Of a stretch of DNA of 48,959 nt, positions 40,221-48,868 are shown piece after piece (the stretch's first letter is position 1; each line of letters starts with the position of its first letter). The stretch covers positions 1-48,959 of the forward strand of contig SFEG01000012.1 of assembly GCA_004558025.1 (NCBI GenBank). The letters run 5' to 3'. The notes below the pieces were generated by a model, which saw nothing but the letters and a program-made list of their open reading frames with translations, did no database searches and was not told where the DNA came from. The stretch is from Clostridiales bacterium (lineage in GTDB: Bacteria > Bacillota > Clostridia > Oscillospirales > Oscillospiraceae). The translations under genes were made by a program, and so were the position numbers.

Positions 40221-42821
40221 ATGGCAGAGCTTACACCGATGAAAATGCAATATCAGCAGATAAAGTCGAAATACAGCGACTGTCTGCTGTTTTTCCGCCT
40301 CGGCGATTTTTACGAGATGTTCGACGAGGATGCACGCGTGGCCTCGCGGGAGCTCGACCTTGCGCTGACGACGCGCGACCGCTCGGTCGCGGATCCCGAG
40401 CAGCGCACGCCCATGTGCGGAGTTCCGTACCACAGCAGCCAGACCTATATCGCGCGGCTCATCGCGCGCGGCTACAAGGTCGCCATCTGCGAGCAGATAG
40501 AGGACCCCGCGACGGCCAAGGGCTTAGTTAAGCGCGACGTCATACGCATCATCACACCCGGCACGGTGACGGACGCCTCGATGCTCGAGGAGGGCAAGAG
40601 CAACTACCTGGGCGCTGTGTACTACGAAACGGGCAAATGCGCGGCGGCCTTCTGCGACATTTCGACAGGCGAATTCTGCGTCGCGGCCTTTGAGGGCGAT
40701 AACTTAAGCCACGTTTTAAACGAGCTCGGCAGATTCGCGCCCCGCGAGCTCATCATGAACAAGGGCGCGGCCGAAACGCAGACGATACCCGATTTTGCGC
40801 AGAAAAAGCTGGGCTGCCTTCTGGAGATGGGCGGCGATGATTATGAATACATGGCCTGCGCCGCTCGCGTGTGCGAGCAGTTTGGGCTCAGTTCGGTCGA
40901 CGAGGCGGGGCTCGGCGAAATGCCCGCGGCGGTGTCCACGGCCGGGGCGCTGCTGCGGTACATAAGCGAAACGCAGAAGACCGACATGGCGCATATCCGC
41001 CGCATTGACCTTTTCACCGGCGGCAAATACATGGAGCTCGACTGGGCGACGCGAAGGTCTCTGGAGCTGACCGAATCCCTGCGCACGGGCGAAAAGCGCG
41101 GCTCGCTTCTGTGGGTTCTGGATAAGACGAAAACGCCGATGGGCGGCAGGGAGCTGCGAGCGTGGATAGAGCGCCCGCTTTTGAGCCCAATTGCGATAAA
41201 GCGCAGGCTTTCCGCCGTCGATGAGCTTTTCAAGGATAACGTCGCGCGCGGCGAGCTTATAGACACCCTGCGCGGCATGGGCGACATGCAGCGGCTCATA
41301 GGCAGGGTGGTATACGGCACGGCAAACGGCCGCGACCTGCTGGTTCTGCGCGACTGCGCCGCCGCGCTGCCGAGGATAGTCGAGCTGCTGGGACCCTTTA
41401 AAAGCGCCCTTCTGCGCTCTGTCGCGGAGCTTGACACGCTCGACGAGATACTAATGCGCATAAACTGGGCGATCTGCGACGATCCCCCGTTTTCCGTGCG
41501 CGAGGGCGGCATATTAAAGCCCGGCTACTCCGACCAGGTCGACCAGCTGCGCAAGATCCGCGATAACGGCGCGGAGGCCGTGGCAGAGTTAGAGGCCAAG
41601 GAACGCGCACGCACGGGCATCAAAAAGCTCAAGATCGGCTATAACAAGGTCTTCGGCTATTTCATCGACGTGCCGAAATCCGCCGACGAGGGCAAGATCC
41701 CGGATAACTACATAAGAAAACAGACCCTTGTTTCAAACGAGCGCTACTTCACGCCCGAGCTCAAGGAGCTCGAGACGACGCTTTTAACGGCGGCGGACAA
41801 GATAAAGCAGCTCGAATATGAGTTTTTCATGGATCTGTGCAATACGATCGCGCAGCAGGTGGCCAAGGTGCAGGCGACCGCCGAGGCGATAGCGCAGCTT
41901 GACGTATTGTGCTCCTTTGCCGAGGTCGCCGTGCGAAACGACTACTGCATGCCGGAGATCGATGCCTCGGGCGAGCTTATCATCCGCGAGGGGCGGCATC
42001 CCGTCGTCGAGCAGACGCTGAGCGAGGTCGCCTTCGTTCCGAACGACACGCAGCTCAACTGCGAAACTAACCGCGTCGCCATCGTCACGGGGCCGAACAT
42101 GGCCGGTAAGAGCACCTACATGCGTCAGACGGCGCTCATAACGCTCATGGCGCAGATAGGCTCCTTCGTTCCGGCAAAAAGCGCGGTCATAGGCGTTGTC
42201 GACCGCGTGTTCACGCGCATCGGCGCGTCTGACGATCTTGCCTCGGGGCAGTCGACCTTCATGCTCGAGATGAGCGAGGTCGCAAATATCCTCAGCCACG
42301 CGACGGAACGCAGCCTGCTGATACTCGACGAGATCGGCCGCGGCACCTCGACCTACGACGGCATGGCGATAGCCCGCGCGGTTCTCGAATACTGCGCGGA
42401 TAAGAAAAAGCTCGGCGCAAAGACGATGTTCGCAACGCATTATCACGAGCTGAGCGCGCTTGAGGGCAGCGTCGAAGGCGTGCATAACTACTCCATCAGC
42501 GCGAAAAAGCAGGGCGACAGCCTTGTGTTCCTGCGCAAGATCGTTCCCGGCTCTGCCGACGACAGCTACGGCATCGAGGTCGCAAAGTTAGCGGGAGTTC
42601 CGAACAAGGTCATCAGCATGGCCAAGACCTATCTTAAGCAGCTTGAGGCCGACGCCGCCGCACCCAAAACCGAAAAGCAGGACGAGAGCGATCAGATAAG
42701 CCTTGTCGACGCCGGAACTGACGAGGTCGGGCGCATCCTGCGCAGCACCGATATCAATTCGCTCACGCCGCTCGAGGCACTTAACCTGCTCAGCGAGCTT
42801 CAGCAGAAAGCGAGGGGCTGA
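40221..42821 (+). CDS. mutS: DNA mismatch repair protein MutS
   Basis: 866 residues. N-terminal mismatch-reading motif FFRLGDFYEMFDEDA (the Phe-x-Glu motif appears as FYEMF), connector and core domains, then the ATPase: Walker A GPNMAGKSTYMRQ, DDLASGQSTFMLEM, Walker B LLILDEIGRGTSTYDG and ATHYHEL. MutS recognises mispairs and recruits MutL. The ATG lies directly against the end of a repeat element, with no good ribosome site in the usual place (AGGAG is 25 bases upstream). The stop overlaps the next start by one base. Confidence 0.96.
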   Translation: MAELTPMKMQYQQIKSKYSDCLLFFRLGDFYEMFDEDARVASRELDLALTTRDRSVADPEQRTPMCGVPYHSSQTYIARLIARGYKVAICEQIEDPATAKGLVKRDVIRIITPGTVTDASMLEEGKSNYLGAVYYETGKCAAAFCDISTGEFCVAAFEGDNLSHVLNELGRFAPRELIMNKGAAETQTIPDFAQKKLGCLLEMGGDDYEYMACAARVCEQFGLSSVDEAGLGEMPAAVSTAGALLRYISETQKTDMAHIRRIDLFTGGKYMELDWATRRSLELTESLRTGEKRGSLLWVLDKTKTPMGGRELRAWIERPLLSPIAIKRRLSAVDELFKDNVARGELIDTLRGMGDMQRLIGRVVYGTANGRDLLVLRDCAAALPRIVELLGPFKSALLRSVAELDTLDEILMRINWAICDDPPFSVREGGILKPGYSDQVDQLRKIRDNGAEAVAELEAKERARTGIKKLKIGYNKVFGYFIDVPKSADEGKIPDNYIRKQTLVSNERYFTPELKELETTLLTAADKIKQLEYEFFMDLCNTIAQQVAKVQATAEAIAQLDVLCSFAEVAVRNDYCMPEIDASGELIIREGRHPVVEQTLSEVAFVPNDTQLNCETNRVAIVTGPNMAGKSTYMRQTALITLMAQIGSFVPAKSAVIGVVDRVFTRIGASDDLASGQSTFMLEMSEVANILSHATERSLLILDEIGRGTSTYDGMAIARAVLEYCADKKKLGAKTMFATHYHELSALEGSVEGVHNYSISAKKQGDSLVFLRKIVPGSADDSYGIEVAKLAGVPNKVISMAKTYLKQLEADAAAPKTEKQDESDQISLVDAGTDEVGRILRSTDINSLTPLEALNLLSELQQKARG

Positions 42822-43531
42822 TGCGCGACAGACTTAAAAAATCGGAATTCTGGAGCGCGATGATACTTCTGGTGCTCCACGTCGCGGTGTTCCCGATAGC
42901 GCTGAGCCTGCTGTCGCAGGCAAAGGGCTATTCGCTCAGCGCCGCGCAGACGAATCTTTTATACTACTCAGTATCGCTGCTGCTCGTGGCTCTGCTTCTG
43001 GGCAGATACCTGCGCCGCAGCTTTGACGGGCTTATAGACGCGCCCGGAAGATGCGTATCGTCCTTCCTGCTCGGCTGGCTTGCGTACATTGCCCTCGGCA
43101 TGATAGCGTCCTATGTGCTCGAGGCTTTGAAGATAAACACCGATAACCTCAACGAGGAGACAATAAGCACGATGCTCGGCTCGGAGCGCGGCATCATCAT
43201 CGCAATGACCGTCTTTCTCGCGCCGCTTGTTGAGGAGCCTATATTCCGCGGCGGCCTGTTCTGCGGCCTGCATCCGAAAAGCCGCGTGGCCGCCTACATC
43301 GTGTCGATAGCTATGTTCTGCCTTTACCACGTCTGGCAGTACGCCGTGCTGCTGTGGGACACAAGCTATCTTCTGCTTGCGATACAGTACATTCCCGCGG
43401 CCTTCGTGCTGTGCTGGATATATGAGCGCTCGGGCTCTGTCTGGACGGGCGTATTCTTCCACATGTCAGTGAACGCTTTGGCCGTTTTCTCCGCCGGCAG
43501 CTCTGCTGCCGCCCTTCTTATGAATTTCTGA
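42821..43531 (+). CDS. CPBP-family intramembrane metalloprotease
   Basis: 236 residues, about seven hydrophobic helices. The three CPBP (CAAX protease/bacteriocin-processing, Abi) motifs are in order: EEPIFRGGLF (catalytic Glu pair), CLYHVWQY and GVFFHMSVNAL. Bacterial members process lipopeptides, sensors or confer bacteriocin self-immunity; the substrate here is unknown. Translationally coupled to mutS. Confidence 0.9.
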   Translation: MRDRLKKSEFWSAMILLVLHVAVFPIALSLLSQAKGYSLSAAQTNLLYYSVSLLLVALLLGRYLRRSFDGLIDAPGRCVSSFLLGWLAYIALGMIASYVLEALKINTDNLNEETISTMLGSERGIIIAMTVFLAPLVEEPIFRGGLFCGLHPKSRVAAYIVSIAMFCLYHVWQYAVLLWDTSYLLLAIQYIPAAFVLCWIYERSGSVWTGVFFHMSVNALAVFSAGSSAAALLMNF

Positions 43532-43538
43532 GGTGTCA

Positions 43539-44054
43539 ATGAAAATAACTACGAAAAAGATAGCAATAAGCGCATTTCTCATCGCCTTTGACGTGATATT
43601 CACGCGCGTTCTGGCGCTTAACATGCCGCTTACGAAGATCGGACTCGGCTTTGCCGCGGTTATGGTCTGCGGCATGCTCTACGGTCCGGGCTGGACGGCG
43701 CTGTGCGCCGGGCTCGGCGACCTTATAGGCTCGCTGCTGTTCCCGACCGGGGCATACTTCCCCGGCTTTACCCTGACGGCGGCGATCGGCGGCGCGATAT
43801 TCGGCGCTGCGCTTTACAAAAAGCGCCCCGGCCTCTCGGGCTGCATCGTGACGGCGCTTTTAAACGGGCTTATCGTCTCGCTGCTGCTGAACACAACGAT
43901 GATATCGCTGGTGTTCGGGCCTCCGCTCGGGCCGCTGTTTTTGACGCGCCTGGGGCAGTTCGGCATCATGCTCGCCGTGCAGACGCTCGTGCTCCTGTGC
44001 CTGACTCGCTCGGATACGCTGTACAGCAAAATAAGCGCTTTGCGCGACGAATAA
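43539..44054 (+). CDS. folT: ECF transporter S-component, folate type
   Basis: 171 residues from the ATG at 43539, preceded by GAGGTG; six hydrophobic helices. The segments RVLALNMPLTKIGLGFAAVM, GMLYGPGWTALCAGLGDLIG and GAYFPGFTLTAAIGGAIFG match the FolT group of S-components that bind folate and use a shared ECF ATPase module encoded elsewhere. No folate riboswitch is present; it is the last gene of the mutS unit. Substrate by family similarity. Confidence 0.82.
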   Translation: MKITTKKIAISAFLIAFDVIFTRVLALNMPLTKIGLGFAAVMVCGMLYGPGWTALCAGLGDLIGSLLFPTGAYFPGFTLTAAIGGAIFGAALYKKRPGLSGCIVTALLNGLIVSLLLNTTMISLVFGPPLGPLFLTRLGQFGIMLAVQTLVLLCLTRSDTLYSKISALRDE

Positions 44055-44270
44055 TTTTTTAGAGGCGCACGAACGCATCTACGAATACGCTTATTGCGGT
44101 CGCCCGGTGTCGAAGTTTCCGACGAAACCGAGAAACTGCCGCTTCCCAATAGTGCAAGGCGAATTTTTATTGCACTTATGTGACGCGAACCGCCGCGGTT
44201 TATATCAATGTTCCTATACCGGGCTACCGCAATAAGCGTATCGGTACAGCGTCCGTGCGCCATTGAAAAA
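44055..44270. repeat. Intergenic palindromic element, copy 14 (full)
   Basis: Left end TTTTTTAGAGGCGCACG directly after the folT stop codon; right end CCGTGCGCCATTGAAAAA merging into the next terminator stem. Arms CTACGAATACGCTTATTGCGG and CCGCAATAAGCGTATCGGTAC are nearly perfect inverted copies. Confidence 0.88.
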
Positions 44271-44302
44271 GAGAGTGCAGATTTTCATCTGCACTCTCTT
44301 TT
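44266..44302. terminator. Bidirectional terminator of the GAGTGCAGA family
   Basis: A 13-bp perfect stem AGAGAGTGCAGAT/ATCTGCACTCTCT (44270-44282 with 44287-44299), loop TTTC. A-run and T-run flank it. It ends the SLH gene on the minus strand and is fused to the end of repeat copy 14. Confidence 0.92.
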
Positions 44303-44306
44303 CATA

Positions 44307-45809
44307 TCACGCCGCTTCCGGCTCCGGGGATTCCGTCGGTTCAACGGGTTCTACGGGTTCTGTCGGCTCAACGGGCTCAACCGGTTCTACTGGCTCAACC
44401 GGTTCTACTGGCTCTACAGGCTTTTCGCTCGGGTTCATGGCGCGATAGATGAACGTCGCGACCTCGGCGCGCGTTGCGCTGTTGTCCGGCGAGAAGTGAT
44501 CGTTGCCCGTGCCGCCGGTCACGCCGTTTTCATAGGCCCAGAGCACCGCGTTATAGAAATAATCGCTTTCCCGAACGTCGTCAAACGGGTTATCAATGCC
44601 CGCCGCGCCCTTGCCGAGATAACGCCACAGAAGCGTCACGAACTGTGCGCGTGTCACCTTCTCATCCGGTGCAAAATAACCGCGGGCAACGCCTTGGGTC
44701 ACGCCCTGCTCGACCGCCCACTGCACGGCGCTTGCGTAGTAGCTGCCCTTGGGCACATCGTAAAACCAGCTCGACCCGCTCTTCGGAGCCGGCCGCCCGG
44801 CCATGCGCCAGAGGAAGGTCACGACCTGTGCGCGGGTGCAAAGTCCGTCGGGCAGAAAGCGCGCGGAGCTCGTGCCGTTTGATATGCCCTCGTCTATGAC
44901 CCACTGTATGCCCTCGCCGAAGTCCGCGTGGCGGCCGTTAAAATCGACGTCCGTTGCGGCGACCCTGAAGGCATAGCGCTTTTGCAGATAGCTGTAGCTC
45001 GAATCGACCGCCTCTATGAATATCTCATAGCTGCCGGGGCCGAGCTGCTTAAAATCAAGGCCGCTGTTTATTGTGTAAAGATCGAAGCTCGTGCTGTTCG
45101 GCGCGCGCTGAACGCTCGAGAACCAGTCGCCGTCGAGGTTTCTTATATCGACATAGACCCACTTGAGGGGCTTATTCGAGCTTACGATACCGCTTATCTT
45201 GAAGCTGCCGCCGCGAAGCTCGTATTTCGGTGTGAAGACCTGCGAAAGCTTAATCGTTCCCGCCGCGGCGCTTGTGCTGCCGTACTGCGGCGTTGCGTAG
45301 CCGAGAACCGACTCATCGCGTGGGCGCTCGCGGCGCTCGACCATGTCGTTTATGCTGTTGCCCTCGATGGTATATATCGTCGTCGCGCTCGCACGCTCGA
45401 CGATGGCGACGTGCTCGGGAAGCCCGTCGCGCGTGCCGTCGGCCTCAAGGCCGTCGATAAACAGCAGGTCGCCCGCCTGCGGGGTGTATTCCCGCGTGCG
45501 CCACAGGCCGCGCTGCTTAAACCAGCTCACGCCGCCGGAGCAGCCGGCAAAGTTCGGGATAACGCTCTCGGGAACGCCCGAGTATCGCGCGCACCAGCTG
45601 ACGAACATGGCGCACCACGGCTGATTCGGCAGGCCGTACCATGTGCCGTATTTCGTTCCGTTCGTGTTTTTTTCGCGGTAGCCGAGCTGAGCTTCGGCAA
45701 CGGCCATGAAGCTCTCCCGCCGGCTTCGGGGCGAGTCTGCAAGCGCCGTCGGGATAAGGCCCAGAAGCAGCACGAGCGCAAGGACAAGGCTCAATAATCT
45801 CTTTCTCAT
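44307..45809 (-). CDS. Secreted CHAP-domain amidase with three SLH domains and a PVEP-repeat tail
   Basis: 500 residues. Signal peptide (MRKRLLSLVLALVLLLGLIPTALA). Residues ~35-165 form a CHAP-type cysteine amidase/peptidase: catalytic Cys in PWCAMFVSWCARY, His in PEHVAIVE, and a third residue in IEGNS; such enzymes cut peptidoglycan cross-bridges or stems. A beta-rich middle domain follows (~185-290), then three SLH domains (~295-465: FLPDGLCTRAQVVTFLWRM, VTRAQFVTLLWRY, ATRAEVATFIYRA). The last ~40 residues are tandem Pro-Val-Glu units, an uncommon position after the SLH domains. Likely anchored to pyruvylated wall polymer on the cell surface. Confidence 0.88.
   Translation of the reverse strand: MRKRLLSLVLALVLLLGLIPTALADSPRSRRESFMAVAEAQLGYREKNTNGTKYGTWYGLPNQPWCAMFVSWCARYSGVPESVIPNFAGCSGGVSWFKQRGLWRTREYTPQAGDLLFIDGLEADGTRDGLPEHVAIVERASATTIYTIEGNSINDMVERRERPRDESVLGYATPQYGSTSAAAGTIKLSQVFTPKYELRGGSFKISGIVSSNKPLKWVYVDIRNLDGDWFSSVQRAPNSTSFDLYTINSGLDFKQLGPGSYEIFIEAVDSSYSYLQKRYAFRVAATDVDFNGRHADFGEGIQWVIDEGISNGTSSARFLPDGLCTRAQVVTFLWRMAGRPAPKSGSSWFYDVPKGSYYASAVQWAVEQGVTQGVARGYFAPDEKVTRAQFVTLLWRYLGKGAAGIDNPFDDVRESDYFYNAVLWAYENGVTGGTGNDHFSPDNSATRAEVATFIYRAMNPSEKPVEPVEPVEPVEPVEPVEPTEPVEPVEPTESPEPEAA
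44335..44426 (-). repeat. Short tandem DNA repeat encoding the PVEP tail
   Basis: Direct 9-bp units of the form GGTTCTACG/GGCTCAACC, alternating, about ten in all. They code for Pro-Val-Glu steps and can change in number by slippage, which would vary the tail length between strains. Confidence 0.75.
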
Positions 45810-45843
45810 CTCTCTATAGTTCTCCCGTTTTCTTTTGCTGAAA

Positions 45844-45872
45844 AAAGACCGCCGATAAGGCCGGCGGTCTTT
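45844..45872 (-). terminator. Intrinsic terminator of the LRR-SLH gene
   Basis: Stem AAAGACCGCC/GGCGGTCTTT (45844-45853 with 45863-45872), minus-strand tail TTTTTTC. It separates the two SLH genes, so each has its own transcript. Confidence 0.88.
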
Positions 45873-45875
45873 ATT

Positions 45876-48536
45876 TTATTTCTCTATATTGTTCGCGCGG
45901 TACAGGAAGGTCACCACCTGTGCGCGGGTCGCGGGTCCCTCGGGCTCGAAGGTCGTCGCCGAGGTGCCGCTCGTTATGCCGTTTTCATAGGCCCAAAGTA
46001 TCGCGGAATAGGCAAAGTGGCCGGACGAAACGTCGCCGAAGACGCCGTAGCCGCCGGACACCGGCCGGTCGAGATAGCGCCACAGGAAGGTCACAAACTG
46101 TGCGCGGGTGACCGTCGCGTCGGGCTCGAAGGTCGTTTCCGAGGTGCCGGTGGTTATGCCGCTCTCGGCCGCCCATGCGACAGCCTTGCTGTAGTACTGA
46201 TCCTCCTTCACGTCGGCAAAGGCGTTTACCGGGCTCTTGGGCTCGGGCTGCCCGGCCATGCGCCACAGGAACGTTACGACCTGCGCACGCGTGCACACAC
46301 CGTCGGGCTCAAAGGTCGTCGCCGAGGTGCCGCTCGTTATGCCCTGCTGTGCCGCCCAGAGAATTGCGTCGGTGAAGTAGATGTGTCTGCCCTTGGCGTC
46401 TATATCGCCGAAGGGATTCTTCACGCCGCACACGGAGCACACGCCGTTTGCAAAGCTATGGCCGAGCGCCGGAACATAAGCGGCGTTGAATTTTTCGCGG
46501 CAGGTACTGCACTCGTATATCGTGTAGCCGCGCTCAGAGCAGGTCGGCGCGACGACGGTGGTCTTGTAGTCGTGAACGTGGTTATCGTAGCTTTCCCAAA
46601 CGAGGCTGCCGCCGAAGCTTTCGCCCTTGTGCTCGCCCCACTTTGTGCCGTTTGCGGGGTAGACTATGGTGGTCGAAACACCGTAGAAGGCGTTTGCCGC
46701 GACAGAGCCGAATTCGCCGGAGATGTTTATGTAGTCGATCTTGGCGCCCGCGGGGAAGGAGTTATCCTCCAAAGCAAGGCTGCGGCAGTCGAGCGACACA
46801 GATTTGAGCCCCGAGCAGCCGTTAAATGCGTTTTTGGCTATACGCAGACTGTCCGCGCGGGTGTAGATAACGAGCTCGCGCAGAGCAGAGCAGCCGGAAA
46901 ATGCGTTTGATTCGACCGTCAGGCTCGCGCTGCCGTAGCTGCCGTCGTCCTTTACGAAGAAGGCCTCAAGCGCGGTGCAGCCGGAAAACAGCGAGGCGGA
47001 GACCTTCGAGATGCCGGAGGGTATCTCGGCATAGCTGAGCTTTTTGCAGGACGCAAACGCGCCCTCGCCAAGGCTCACGACGCTCGAGGGAACGGAGACG
47101 CTTTTTATCGCCGTGCCCGCAAAGGCGTAGCTGCCGACGCTCGTGCAGCCGTTGGGGATGCCGACGGCCGACAGATTAGAGCAGCCGCGGAAGCACTCGC
47201 TCCCGATGACCTTCACGCCCTCGATGCCCTCAAGATCGCTCAGCGCGGTGCAGCCGTAAAACGCGCCGCTGCCGAGGCGCTTGAGCTCGGCGTTTATCTC
47301 GACCGACTTGAGGTTTTTGAGGTTTGCAAAGGCATAGTTGCCGACGGTTTTGACGCCAGAGCCGATGATGACCGACTTTATCGACGCGGCATAGTCGTGC
47401 CACGGAGCCTCAAGGCCGTCGGCCGAGTGGTAATCGCTCATTTCGCCGCTGCCGCTTATGCGCAGGGCTCCCGTGTCCTCGTTAAGGCTCCAGCTGAGGC
47501 TATCGCCGCATTCGCCGCGGATGGTCGAATCCTTCCACTGCGCGTAAAGGGTCATGTCCTTGACAACGGGCGTCGCACCCGTCACCTTATTGCCGCCCTC
47601 GGGCGCGTCGAACCAGCCGAGGAAGCGATAGCCCTCGCGCGTCGGGGTCGGCAGGGAGCCGAGCTTGCCGTCGGCAGAGGCATAAACGTGCAGAACATCG
47701 CACTCGCCGCCGCAGGGGTCGAGCGTCACGCAGGGAAGCGCCTTCCACTGCGCATATATCGTTGCGTCCTTTGTGAATTTATACGAGCCTGTTATCTTGC
47801 TGCCGCCGGTCTTTTCCGTGAACCAACCGAGGAATGCGTAGCCCTCGCGCGTCGGAGTAGGCAGGGAGCTTACCGTGCCGTCGGCCGAGACATAGGCGTT
47901 GGCCTCGGCGCAGCTGCCTCCGTTGGGGTCGAGCCTCACCGTCAGCAGGCCCGGACCGCCGCCGGACTTGTTGGATATGTACCATATCTGCGAGATGTTT
48001 GCGATGACATTCTCCTGCGAGCCGCGCTTTGTCGCGTTGTAGCTTTGAGAAAGCTTTATGCGCTTTGCGGCCGTGCCGGGGTCTGCGCAGTAGAACGTGT
48101 CGGTCGCAGCGTCGTAATCTGTCAGCAGGACCGCATGGGGGATGCCGCTGTCATAGATCTCAACACCCTCGGGATGCTTGTCCAGCATGGCCAGCAGCGC
48201 GGCCTTTTTCTCGGCTGCGCTCATGTCCGAATAGCGTGTCATGCTCACATCCATGCCCATGTACGAGTAGTTATATCTCACGCCCGTGCCGTTTATCCAT
48301 GCGACCGAGCCCAGGGTCGATTCCGTTATCGTTTCCCACTGCGCGTTTCCGTCGATGATCGCGCGGCGGCGCATCATCATGACCGCCGAGGTGAGCGTGC
48401 ACTTGCCGCTTGCGCTCTGCTTGAGGAAAACGTTGTCGTCATTTATCGTTTCGGCCAGCGCGCTTATCGCCATTGCCGGCAGCATTGTCAGCACCAGCGT
48501 GAGCACCAGCAGCATGCTAAGTATACGTTTTTTCAT
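45876..48536 (-). CDS. Secreted multidomain protein: C39-like peptidase, InlB B-repeats, BspA leucine-rich repeats, three SLH domains
   Basis: 886 residues. Signal peptide to about residue 28. Residues ~30-190 look like a C39/papain-like cysteine peptidase: Cys in SASGKCTLTSAVMMM, His in GIPHAVLLTDYD and Asp in FYCADPG. Two Listeria-Bacteroides (InlB B) repeats follow (~195-335; GYAFLGWFTEKTGGSK and GYRFLGWFDAPEGGNK, each ending in YAQWK). Then BspA-type leucine-rich repeats (~340-620; AFANLKNLKSVEI, AFYGCTALSDLEG, AFSGCSALRELVI), a small Cys-rich segment (CSERGYTIYECSTC, CSVCG), and three SLH domains (~690-880). Surface adhesin or self-activating peptidase are both possible. Promoter just upstream. 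Confidence 0.88.
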   Translation of the reverse strand: MKKRILSMLLVLTLVLTMLPAMAISALAETINDDNVFLKQSASGKCTLTSAVMMMRRRAIIDGNAQWETITESTLGSVAWINGTGVRYNYSYMGMDVSMTRYSDMSAAEKKAALLAMLDKHPEGVEIYDSGIPHAVLLTDYDAATDTFYCADPGTAAKRIKLSQSYNATKRGSQENVIANISQIWYISNKSGGGPGLLTVRLDPNGGSCAEANAYVSADGTVSSLPTPTREGYAFLGWFTEKTGGSKITGSYKFTKDATIYAQWKALPCVTLDPCGGECDVLHVYASADGKLGSLPTPTREGYRFLGWFDAPEGGNKVTGATPVVKDMTLYAQWKDSTIRGECGDSLSWSLNEDTGALRISGSGEMSDYHSADGLEAPWHDYAASIKSVIIGSGVKTVGNYAFANLKNLKSVEINAELKRLGSGAFYGCTALSDLEGIEGVKVIGSECFRGCSNLSAVGIPNGCTSVGSYAFAGTAIKSVSVPSSVVSLGEGAFASCKKLSYAEIPSGISKVSASLFSGCTALEAFFVKDDGSYGSASLTVESNAFSGCSALRELVIYTRADSLRIAKNAFNGCSGLKSVSLDCRSLALEDNSFPAGAKIDYINISGEFGSVAANAFYGVSTTIVYPANGTKWGEHKGESFGGSLVWESYDNHVHDYKTTVVAPTCSERGYTIYECSTCREKFNAAYVPALGHSFANGVCSVCGVKNPFGDIDAKGRHIYFTDAILWAAQQGITSGTSATTFEPDGVCTRAQVVTFLWRMAGQPEPKSPVNAFADVKEDQYYSKAVAWAAESGITTGTSETTFEPDATVTRAQFVTFLWRYLDRPVSGGYGVFGDVSSGHFAYSAILWAYENGITSGTSATTFEPEGPATRAQVVTFLYRANNIEK

Positions 48537-48604
48537 CCTTCTTTCGTCTTTCCCTCCTGAGTTTTTGCCTGTGCCGCGCCTGTCGAAACAGACGTAACGT
48601 TGTA

Positions 48605-48633
48605 ATTATAGCCCAAGAGCCCTTATCAATCAA
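48605..48633 (-). promoter_or_regulatory. Promoter of the LRR-SLH gene
   Basis: Minus strand: -35 TTGATT (48628-48633), 17-bp spacer, -10 TATAAT (48605-48610). The leader is about 65 nt and contains AGGAGGG, some 15 bases before the ATG, plus GAAAGAAGG directly before it. Confidence 0.75.
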
Positions 48634-48654
48634 GGAATTTAAGAGAATGTTTAC

Positions 48655-48832
48655 TTTTTCAGAGGCGAATTGAGGCTTCTACCGATACATTTATTGCGGT
48701 CGCCCGGTATCGATATTGCTGACCAAACCATACAGCCGTCGCTTCCCGTGAGTGCCATGGTTTTCTCTTCACTCTCCGGTCGTGCCGACGCAATAAACGT
48801 ATCGGCACAATGTAGGTGCGCCACTGAAAAAA
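48655..48832. repeat. Intergenic palindromic element, copy 15 (full)
   Basis: Left end TTTTTCAGAGGCGAATTGAGG, right end GGTGCGCCACTGAAAAAA. Arms TACCGATACATTTATTGCGG and CGCAATAAACGTATCGGC. Followed by a CACCTCATCCGCCGGCTTTG piece related to the GGATGAGG repeat at 31520-31536. Confidence 0.85.
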
Positions 48833-48868
48833 CACCTCATCCGCCGGCTTTGCTGACACTGTAGAAAG

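Noticed and set aside
44335..44426. Regular short repeats that could look like a CRISPR array
   Set aside because: Units are 9 bp, contiguous, without spacers, and they code in frame for Pro-Val-Glu. No cas genes are present.
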